Assembly: GCA_021014325.1 (NCBI GenBank)
Contig: CM037470.1
Span: 6,165,647 to 6,229,646, forward strand
Length of the DNA stretch: 64,000 nucleotides
Direction of reading: 5' to 3'
Origin: Plazaster borealis
Lineage: Eukaryota; Echinodermata; Asteroidea; Forcipulatida; Labidiasteridae
Shown: positions 54,576 to 63,186 of the stretch, piece after piece
Position numbering within the stretch: the stretch's first letter is position 1
How the letters are laid out: each line of letters opens with the position of its first letter
The notes under the pieces: model-generated
Databases searched by the model: none
Told to the model about the DNA's origin: nothing
The model's input: only the letters and a program-made list of their open reading frames with translations
Program-made: the position numbers and the translations under genes

Positions 54576-54639
54576 TATGGCTTTGGGAAAATGGCTAGAA
54601 TAAGACCACCACATATACTTTTTATTTGTTATTGTTTTG

Positions 54640-54745
54640 TATACAGTTTTGAAGAATATTGTTTTTTTCTTAAAAGTAATGTCCACAGAGTGTGTGCAGC
54701 ACAGAGCTGTGTGGTCCTATAGGATTTACACAGTGTTAATCGCTG
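54640..54745. repeat. Dispersed repeat family Q, copy Q3
   Basis: TACAGTTTTGAAGAATATTG, AATGTCCACAGAGTGTGTGC and CACAGAGCTGTGTGG match the right part of Q1 (44535-44630). Confidence 0.6.
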
Positions 54746-55239
54746 TTCGTGATCCATTGGTTTGATCACCAGAAAGATGTATATGAAACACCTAATATAG
54801 TAAATTATACTGAAAAACTGTATGAAAGTTAAGCACATTTTAACTAGATGTTTAAGGGAAGACACATCCATCACTACCAGGACGGGTAGGAGCGATGACT
54901 CAAGTGCAAGCTCCTCACTTCGTTGGGGAATTTGTGTAATTGTTTTTGTGGGTAAAAATAACTTTTCTTTTGGTACCAGTATCTGAAGTCTGCTCTGAAT
55001 TGACGATCTGATGCGAACGTTCCTCTATCGTTGATGACACACCTTGAACGTATTATAGATACCATCTTTCTGAGCCGTGTTGAGCGCACGTGTCGAGCTA
55101 TTTATAGATACCAAAGTCATCACTCAGAGTTGTCTGATAGTATGAGACAGGCATAACAAATCTTCTTTAAAGGTGTGACACAAATTTATTATTATTATTA
55201 TTATTTTTTTTTTTTTGGAAAATCAAGTTCCAGTCCAAT
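54746..55239. other. Unassigned, with ATT/T tract
   Basis: (ATT)n followed by a T run at about 55187-55217. A 71-residue minus frame at 54874-55089 without motif. Confidence 0.5.
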
Positions 55240-55800
55240 CATCAAGGCCCAATTTCACACAGCTGCATAAAACAGAACACCCCCCCCAAAAAAACAAAAA
55301 AACAAACAAACGACTAAACACCCCAGCGAACAAACAAACAAACAGGATACCAGTCACTTAAGGAACATGTGACATGGTATTTTGGCTGATGACTTTTTTT
55401 GTGGTGAACATAAGCTGTTTACTTTTTGTGTTCTATAAAATAAGGCCCATGACCCAACCTGATAGAGGTGCTTAAAGCAGACAATAGTGCTCAACAATTG
55501 TCTACTGAGCAAAAACAGCAGGAGACTATGCACATAATGGAACATGTGACATGTTATTTTGGCTGGTAACCTTTTTTTCTGGTAAGCATAATCTGGTGGC
55601 GCTTGGCTACCATTTATTTTTTACATGAAATTAGGCCCAGGGCCCAACCTCATTTTATGAGCTGCTTAAGCAGACAATAGTGCTTTAAAATGTTCTATTT
55701 TGCATAAATAAGCAGGATACCAGTCACACATGGTAAACGTGACATGGTATTTGGGCTGGTAACCTTATTTTGGTAAACATAATTTGTCTGTGCATAGCTT
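55240..55800. repeat. GTGACATGG-type tandem array, about 180-bp units
   Basis: Three diverged units with GTGACATG at about 55369, 55546 and 55739 (spacings about 177 and 193). Shared blocks: GGATACCAGTCAC, GGAACATGTGACATGGTATT, TTGGCTGGTAACC, TTAGGCCCAGGGCCCAACCT and TTAAGCAGACAATAGTGCT. A C run and CAAA microsatellite sit at 55277-55345 near the left edge. Sequences of this style are, as far as I recall, frequent in echinoderms. Confidence 0.85.
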
Positions 55801-56495
55801 TAAAATTACATCCGTGAAGAAAGCCAACAAGCTGACAAGTGAATGTTTATTTAATTTTTTCTGTGATCTTCAACAATATTTGGGTATCAATTTTTTACGC
55901 ACCATCTGAGCAAATCTCAAGCATCGCGCTTGCGGTTGCAACCGCTTAATACACATTCTTATATTAAAAAAAAATAGTGAATCAATGTTACTTATTAATA
56001 ACAATCAACCGAATCTACTGCAGACTGCCGTCCAACCAGCAAAATTAATTATACAAGTAAATAACGCGTCGGTTTACAACTCGTCTTCCGATAAATCACC
56101 AACAGTGGTCGGTACCAGAATATGGTACTTTAAATCTTCAAGCCAACCTTCAGTTTTTCGTTTGATTTTGCCAACTCTATGCTTCTGCGTTCCTCACTTT
56201 TCTTCTTCACCAGCACCTTGTGGCTGTAACGCCGCACTGCACTACATCCCAGTGTAGATAACCTTTTGCTGCAAAGGAATTATTCTCCTGAAGACTGAAG
56301 TTGTTGGTCGAATTCATTGTACAAAAAATGTACTTCCAACCTACGTTTCTAGAAGTTGTGTAAACCGACTGATCTCTGATACTGACTGGATAGAAGGTTG
56401 GGCCTATGCGTGTGCACAAGACTACGAGGTCACACACAAGCAGAGGCCATTTTGAAATTTGCAAAAACCCTGTTAAATGTGAAATACTTATTTAT
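55801..56495. other. Unassigned non-coding
   Basis: Overlapping frames at 55985-56257 (+) and 56207-56464 (-), 85 to 90 codons, lack motifs. Nothing else. Confidence 0.45.
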
Positions 56496-56884
56496 TTAAA
56501 GACACTGGACACCTTTGGTAATTGTCAAAGACCAGTCTTCTCACTTGGTGTATCTCAACATATGCACAAAATAACAAACCTGTGAAAATTTGAACTCAAT
56601 TGGTCATCGAAGTTGCGAGATAATAATGGAAGAAAAAAACACCCTTGTCACACGAAGTTGTGTGCTTTCAGATGCTTGATTTCGAGACCTCACGCGTGAG
56701 GTCTCGAAATGAATTCAAATATTTTACTGAGAAATTACTTTTTTCTCAAAAACGACGTTACTTCAGAAGGAGCCGTTTCTCACAATGTTTTATACTATCA
56801 ACAGCTCTCCATTGATCGTTACCACGTACGTTTTTATGCTAACAATTATGTTGAGTAATTACCAATAGTGTCCAGTGCCTTTAA
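56496..56884 (+). mobile_element. TTAA MITE family A variant, copy A11
   Basis: TTAAAGACACTGGACACC to AGTGTCCAGTGCCTTTAA. The central core is a perfect 32-bp palindrome at 56679-56710 (left arm ATTTCGAGACCTCACG), centred 199 bp in. This defines, with A12, a subfamily with GTCACACGAAGTTGTGTGC before the core. Confidence 0.9.
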
Positions 56885-58157
56885 GGAAGGGATTCTATTT
56901 CATTAACAATTTTGTCTTTATTCCTTTAGCTTGTTTACGCCTACATTATGTTATTTCATTCGTTGTATACATACACGGTACGCGTTGATAATGTGCTGTC
57001 ATGCAACCTTCGAAATGGCGTCCACTAAACTCAAAAAGACATGCAACCCGCTATAGAGATTGTTAACCATGCGATGATCTTTTCCTGACCCTAGACAGAA
57101 GTCACCACTTGAGGGCGGATCAATATCCAAAAGATTTCCAGTAGTGCACGGTGGGGGGGGGGGGGGGATTATGATAATATAGGGCAATGGAAAGAATAAT
57201 AACATGTTGATATTCAGAGGTTAGAGGGGGTCTAATTTGCCTCATTCGTTGCTTCCTTCCGCCCCTTACTTGTTTGCTTGTTGTGTGGACTCCAGCTTGA
57301 ATGCGACGACTGACACACCGCTCTGGTTGACACGGATTCCTACTACGGGTCAATTATTGTTCTGTTTCACACACAGCTGCCGGTACCTGTCCGTAAAACA
57401 AGAAGAAGAACCAGTGTGATCAAGAACATAACACGACAGCAATCTCACATGAAGCGTTAGCTTTGATAACAAGTGCATGAACCCAGAAAAGTCTCTGAAA
57501 AAAGTTAAAGTGACACTGGATTTTATTAGCTCTCTTTTACTAAGTGGATCAATATTGTTGTTCGAAGGCTTTTCAGCTGCTTTTCAACTCAATCATAAAA
57601 ATGAGTAGGATTTTTGCCCAACAAATTAATCAAGTTTATTATGTCAGTTACCCTTGTGGTTTATCACATAAAAAGGAAAGCTGGAAGAAAGTGTGTTATT
57701 GATTGAAAGAGCAAACTTTCATACACGTGTTTGTGAAGATAAGGAGAAGACACATAAAGTAAAACTTATTATTCAATAGGTTATTTAAAATGTATATGAA
57801 CTCAAAGAACATTAACACGGATAGAGTCGTAGTATTGTTTAAAAAATGTTTTTACAAATAATAACAGACAATGAGTATCTGGATTTGTAATTGATTTGGT
57901 ATTGATTAGCATTTCTTAATACATGTAAAAAAAACACACCTAAAAATACCACTATTAGGTAAATGTTACTTAAACACGAAGGATAATGAAACAAATACAA
58001 AGAACTATTCAGGTTAATGCTGAAAACAACTCAAACGTAACAGCTCGGCATTGTATGGATTTGTCTGCTCAATTTACACTAATTCAGGTTATTTTGTATG
58101 TTGCTTTAAAGGGACATCGAACATACGGAAATCTATACAATTTGTTCCCCCAGATCG
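56885..58157. other. Unassigned, with G run
   Basis: G run at about 57153-57167. Frames at 56999-57205, 57120-57353 and 57237-57419 cover a GC-richer patch without known domains. The rest is AT-rich. Confidence 0.5.
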
Positions 58158-58332
58158 CAAATATTTATGTAAAGATTTACGATTTAGAGCACAAATCGTG
58201 ACTATTCACGTAAATATTTACGTGAAAACTCGCGACACGTCCAAAATCGTGAATTTGTACGTAAATGTGAATATTTACGTAAGGGGCACAAATCATGAAT
58301 ATTTACGTCAATATTTACGTAAATATACGATG
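58158..58332. repeat. ACGTAAATATTT palindrome cluster
   Basis: Three loose units of 45 to 55 bp, each with a CAAATCGTGAAT-like block followed by one or two ATTTACGTAAATATTTACGT-type palindromes. TTTACGT or ACGTAAA occurs about eight times in 175 bp. The open frames at 58051-58486 (KYLCKDLRF, NIYVNIYVNI) are translations of it. Confidence 0.85.
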
Positions 58333-58999
58333 TCCTTTGAAAGTCACCATAACATTTGTGATGTCGGGGTATAATACGTGTTCAGATCAACAGGCAAGAG
58401 AATGGCTGATTTCAACCTCTAGCTATGCACTATCGTCAAGCCGTCAGCTGGCCTTACGGAACCTATCCCGACTGTCGCATCTTTGAAGTCCGGAACTGAA
58501 CAAATTGTTCCGAATCCCGTGTAAATGCAGCAGGAAACGTCTGCCAAATAGCGTGTCAGTTGATATTATCTTTGGAACTTTGAAATGCGTGATGTGATGT
58601 GAGGTTTGACAATCACTTTGAAAAGAGAAAGAGATGGAAACATGATAAATAAAACTTTTATAAACATGCCTATAGGGGTTTGGGTTGCAGCTCTGACCAG
58701 AAGCTTCTAAAAGCTACTCCAAAACTCTTTTTCCGAAAATTTTGCTAATATATATTGCCCAAAACTACCTCTCTTCCTTTTCCCCTCTAATGAAGCCCAA
58801 AAGTGGACTTCAATTTTGACAAAGGGTCGAGGCTTTTTTCCTTTTTAAAAATCAGTCCCTGGAATATTAATCTAATTCTTTTTTGATCACTTTTTTTGAA
58901 TTACATATCATTGGCGAAGTTTGGTTGTGCAGCGTAGTGACAAATAACATGAAACCTTTGCCTAATTAACGTGCTTTTCATGGATTATAAAAATTATAC
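58333..58999. other. Unassigned non-coding
   Basis: No repeat or credible frame. Confidence 0.5.
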
Positions 59000-59383
59000 T
59001 TAAAGACTATAGACACTATTGGTAATTGTCAAAGACCAGTCTTCTCACTTGGTGTATCGCAACATATGCATAAAATAACAAACCTGTGAAAATTTGAGGT
59101 CAATTGGTCATCGAAGTTGCGAGATAATAATGGAAGAAAAAACACCCTTGTCACACGAAGTTGTGTGCTTTCAGATGCTTGATTTCGAGACCTCAAAATC
59201 TAATTCTGAGGTCTCGAAATCAAATTCGTGGAAAATTACTTCTTTCTCGAAAACTACGTTACTTCAGAGGGAGCCGTTTCTCACAATGTTTTACTATCAA
59301 CAGCTCCCCATTACTCGTTACCAAGTAAGGTTTTATGCCAATAATTATTTTGAGTAATTACCAATAGTGTCCACTGCCTTTAA
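59000..59383 (+). mobile_element. TTAA MITE family A variant, copy A12
   Basis: TTAAAGACTATAGACACT to AGTGTCCACTGCCTTTAA. Core hairpin GATTTCGAGACCTCA...TGAGGTCTCGAAATC at 59181-59221, centred 201 bp in: same arm sequence as A11 but with a longer loop (AAATCTAATTC). Confidence 0.9.
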
Positions 59384-60217
59384 TTAATTTCATTTCATTT
59401 CAAAGAACTGGTATGGTTGCCATTAACTACATAATACAGTACACTTCATAATACAATTCCCTTGTAGATTACCCGCTGGGTACGAGATAATGACATTGAT
59501 CATTCGCAGTGTATAATGAAAAAAATGGTGCTCAGTACACACGCTGCATAATACAAACAAATCAATGAGTAGAAGGTAAATTCCCATCGTATACAGTGGA
59601 ACGTCCCAAGTCATGTATCTACGAAAATCCACTGATCAAAAAAAGTGCCCCCGGATCTGCTGTCGTCAAAGTGTGTACACTTCAATCGGCACTCGGTGTT
59701 TTCTGATCATTTTTTTAACGTGAATTACTCGTGTGAATCACAGTGGGAATGAAGTCCTGGGAAGTACTGGGTGTAGTGTGTTAAGGCGATCAAACGACGG
59801 GGGGAAAGAGCTTCGAATCCCCCGTTGACTCTGGTTTGTGAGGGTGGGGAGGAACTATCAGGGATGCGGATTGTTTTCGATGTGTGAGAATCATGCTGCC
59901 GTATGTTGATGATGTACCAGGTTTATCCGTCCTCGATGCCGCGGTTCTCGTGCCTGTACCACCCGGGTGTGGCCAGGTTCTCACTACGCTGCAGATGTCT
60001 TAAGGCGTGCTCGTACACGGAGGTTAGTGTCTGGAACGGGTGGTCTACGGGCCGGGAAGGGGAAAAAAATTGGGCAGAGAGGGGGTTGTTAATTTCAGTT
60101 TGTTTGCAACGACATCAGTACTGATAACTTCCAGTTACATGGCTGCTGGAAGACCTTCTCAAAAATATGCAAATACATTGGATCTGTCTAAAGCTTAACG
60201 TAAAAGTAAAACTAACA
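59384..60217. other. Unassigned, with GC-rich patch
   Basis: 59900-60065 is GC-rich (GGTTCTCGTGCCTGTACCAC; CGGGTGTGGCCAGGTTC). Weak tRNA-like GCTTCGAATCCCCC at 59812. Frames of 64 to 73 codons on both strands have no domain. Confidence 0.4.
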
Positions 60218-60449
60218 CACTGCAAAAACCGGAGTGTTAAAATTGACACCATGGGTATTGTCATCCAAGATACCCAGAGAGAATCAAAATGTAACACAAT
60301 AGGGTTTTAAAATAACACCAATGTAATTGTGATGGCAGAAGTAAGTGTTATTTTAACACCCTGTGGTGTAAATTTTGATTCCCCCTCCCGGTATCTATAA
60401 TGTGACAACACCCATGGTGTCAATTTTAGCACCCCAGCTTTTGTAGTGC
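60218..60449. mobile_element. CACTGCAAAAAC-type MITE, copy H1
   Basis: Left CACTGCAAAAACCGGAGTG, TTAAAATTGACACCATGGGT; right reversed CACTACAAAAGCTGGGGTG, CTAAAATTGACACCATGGGT. About 45 bp of inverted terminus. The inner parts (TAACACAATAGGGTTTTAAA; TTTTAACACCCTGTGGTGTA) also pair, so the element folds almost completely. Confidence 0.85.
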
Positions 60450-60487
60450 TCTTATTCACCACGGTTTAATCATGGGAGAACATTGTT

Positions 60488-60735
60488 TAGTTTTCTTCCT
60501 GGACCCCATATCCTACTATATTTTTCTTCCAGTAGGCATCAAGCTTTTTCTTCAAAGTGGACACTGTCTTGGCATTGACTATTTCTATAAGGTAGACTAT
60601 CCCAGTCGTTGATGACTCTCTGATCTGAGAGAAGAAGTGACATGCACATTCGATGTTCTTGTTGGGAGTTGGCTTATCAACTTTGAAAAATGGCCTCTTG
60701 TTCTTGTGCTTGTGCTTGTGCTTGTGGATATCTTT
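60488..60735 (-). pseudogene. LINE reverse transcriptase C-terminus remnant
   Basis: Minus-strand translation in two frames reads CHFFSQ, RVINDWDSLP, then after a frameshift EIVNAKTVSTLKKKLDAYW and a stop. This is the F-F-S-Q-R-V-x-x-x-W-N-x-L-P...V-x-A-x-T-V-x-x-F-K-x-x-L-D-x-x-W pattern found at the C-terminus of CR1/Jockey-type LINE proteins. Frameshifted and 5'-truncated, so inactive. A short CTTGTG hexamer array (60698-60726) sits at its upstream edge. Confidence 0.75.
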
Positions 60736-60772
60736 AATAAATGTCCCGCTATTGTTCTAATCCTTCGACCAG

Positions 60773-61114
60773 CTAAAAGGCCCTGTACACTATTGGTAAG
60801 ATCGAAAAACACAATGTTCACAGATTCACACATAACTTACATGATTTAAAGTAGTAATGGTTGAAAGGGTTCCTTAAAATATTTCTGCCTAAAATGCTGT
60901 CGTTTCTGAGAAATGAGTAAAACAATAGTTTTTATCACGCGCGATTATTTGAAAAAACAGAAAACACATAAGGTCTCTTTTCACTATTTTCTCGTGACCT
61001 CGATGACCAATTGAGCTCAAACTTTCACACGTTTGTTTGTTCATGCATATGTTGAATCACAACAAATGTGGACACTGATTTTTAGCTGTTACCAAAAGTG
61101 TAAAATACCTTTAA
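60773..61114 (-). mobile_element. TTAA MITE family D, copy D4
   Basis: CTAAAAGGCCCTGTACAC to AAGTGTAAAATACCTTTAA. In reverse D order: TTCACAGATTCACACATAAC, ACTATTTTCTCGTGACCTCG, ATGACCAATTGAGCTCAAAC, TTTCACACGTTTG. The CGTGTGAAAG box lies exactly 83 bp from the end carrying CCTTTAA. Confidence 0.85.
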
Positions 61115-61233
61115 ACGTTTCAATCAACCTCCTCTTAGTCTTCTTTGTTCTAGCGGGTACAAGTTAAAAGCTCGTTAAGGTTAAAACACAACGCGTTATT
61201 CGTCTATACATGTATACACGTTTATGGTGTCTA

Positions 61234-61469
61234 CACTGCAGAAACCGGAGAGTTAAAATTGACACCATTGGTGTTGTCACATATTATAGATACTATACTA
61301 AATATTCACAATTTACACCACAGGGTTTTAAAATAACACTAATTTCTGCCACACAATTAGATTGGTTGGTGTTACTGAACACCCTACGATGTTAATTTTG
61401 ATTCTCTCTTGGGTATCTATACGTGACAACACCCATGGTGCCAATTTTTGCACCCAAGTTTTTGCAGTG
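61234..61469. mobile_element. CACTGCAAAAAC-type MITE, copy H2
   Basis: Left CACTGCAGAAACCGGAGAG, TTAAAATTGACACCATTGGT; right reversed CACTGCAAAAACTTGGGTG, CAAAAATTGGCACCATGGGT. Flanked by TA on both sides (TCTA before, TAAT after), consistent with a TA target. H1 lies 785 bp upstream. Confidence 0.85.
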
Positions 61470-62269
61470 TAATAACGACCAGGTTATATAGCATCATGTG
61501 ACTGTGTAGTATTTAGATTGTTTTTAAAAATGAAAGTTGTGGGGGTTGTTAAATCTCCATTTCTATAGCTAAATAAATCTTAATTAAGGCACCTGTCAGG
61601 TACGTTTAACGACAGGAATTCAATACAGTTGTATGTTTTTGTACCCCACTTCTCTACAACTGAATTTCAATTTCCTTTACCCCCGTCCTCAAGGGGCCCG
61701 TAAGTTGATTGCGCATCCTTATTAAGCCGAATCAACACATAATGACAGGATAAATACTTTTGCCACTTTCGCTAATTTTCTGTTACTCACAAATATTTAC
61801 TTCTCCAACCAATCGCTCAAAAGAGAAGGAAGAAAGACAAAAAAAGGGTATGTACGTGGTGCTTGTCCCTGACCGTCTCGTTTAATCAAATTGATTAGGT
61901 CTGAGAACCACAGCAAGAAGGCCCTATACATCAGTGGCCCAACTTAGATTCTTTCCTGTTGTTTTTGTGGTTTTAATGACCCCGGCTGCTGCCTGGCATT
62001 TCTCCACCAGTTGTTTTCTTTCTTTGACTTCTGGGGGTACAAGTGTTGATTTGGCTAATCAAGTGTCTATTTTCGTCTTCCAGAATCTAGACTTGTTAAA
62101 AACCAAGGACAGGGAAAGTTTAGAACCCCCATTACGGGTTTAACTGTCTTGTTTTGTAAGACTTGATAAAATTAAACCGAGGATGAATTGGCTTAAAAAA
62201 AAAGAAAACAGTCGTATAATTTATGTTCATGTACTTGTTGTAAGATTTATAATATGGTTGTTAAAACTA
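61470..62269. other. Unassigned non-coding
   Basis: 69-codon plus frame at 61934-62143 begins with a hydrophobic stretch (LRFFPVVFVVLMTPAAAWHF) that could pass for a signal peptide, but no further support exists. Confidence 0.4.
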
Positions 62270-62700
62270 ATGTGACGTCCGCGCGGACTCTAAATGTAAC
62301 CCGACATATTCGTGTATCCTGGCCCTTAATGTAACTCCAACATTGTACGTAAAATGTGGCCGTGGCTCGAACCTTTACCTAAAAGTAGCCCAAACACTGT
62401 ACCTAAATGTAACCCAAACCCGTTTCCTAAATGTTACTCCAACACTGACCTTAATGTATCCCAGATCTGACTGTGGCCCCTACCCTATTCCTAAATGTAG
62501 CTCCGACCCTGACCTTAATGTAGCCCAGATCTAAATGTAGCCCCAACACTGACCTTAATGTATCCCAGACCTGATGGTAGCCCCGACCCTCTTCCTATAA
62601 TGTAGCTCCAACTTTGAAATTAATGTAGCCCAGACCTGAATGTAGCCCCATCCCTATTCATAAATGTCACCCCGACCCTGTACATATAAAGCTAGCCCGA
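62270..62700. repeat. Degenerate ATGTAGCCC minisatellite
   Basis: Diverged subunits of about 20 to 22 bp, typified by CCTAAATGTAGCCCCGACCC, CTGACCTTAATGTATCCCAG and ACCTGAATGTAGCCCCA. GACCTTAATGTA recurs at 62447, 62511 and 62551. The 63-codon frame 62343-62534 (LNVAQT/LNVTQT repeats) is its translation. Confidence 0.85.
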
Positions 62701-62810
62701 TTTAGGTTCGTGATACTTGGACCTTTCGGAACTTCTCTGAAATAGTTAAATGACATTACAAGTGAAAACAAAAAAGTGCCATGCTATCAACGTAATGTGA
62801 TATCTACATG

Positions 62811-63186
62811 TTAAAGGCACCGTATACGTTTGGTAATTACTCAAAATATATATTAGCATAAAAACTGACTTGAAAACGAGCAACAGAGAGCTGTTGATAG
62901 TATAAAACATTGTAAGGAACGACTCCCTCTGAAGTAACGTAGTTTTTGAGAAAGAGGTAATTTCTCACTAAAATAATAAAAACTTCTTGCAAGAAGTTTT
63001 TATTCCTACATCTGAAAGCACACAAATTTGTACAACAAGGGTGTTTTTTCTTTCATCATTTTCTTGCAACTTCGATGACCAATTGAGCCCAAATTTTCAC
63101 AGGCTTGTTATTTGATGCATATGTTGGGATACACCGAATGGGAACACTGGTCTTTGACAATTACCAAACGTGTACGATGCCTTTAA
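62811..63186 (-). mobile_element. TTAA MITE family A, copy A13
   Basis: TTAAAGGCACCGTATACG to CGTGTACGATGCCTTTAA. Core hairpin AAACTTCTTGCAAGAAGTTT. The 62-codon minus frame is the recurrent MITE translation (FLQEVFIILVRNYLFLKNYV). Confidence 0.9.

Noticed and set aside
57986..58486. Overlapping plus-strand frames with NIYVNIYV repeats
   Set aside because: Translation of the ACGTAAATATTT palindrome cluster.
59775..59830. tRNA-like GCTTCGAATCCCCC with upstream TTAAGGCG
   Set aside because: Box A is poor and no cloverleaf with an acceptor stem can be drawn.
5394..63025. Recurrent similar proteins such as KNFLQEVFIILVRNYLFLKN and SLPNVYDTF at many loci
   Set aside because: They fall inside family A MITEs in both orientations and are bounded by TTAA ends, so they are repeat translations, not a gene family.
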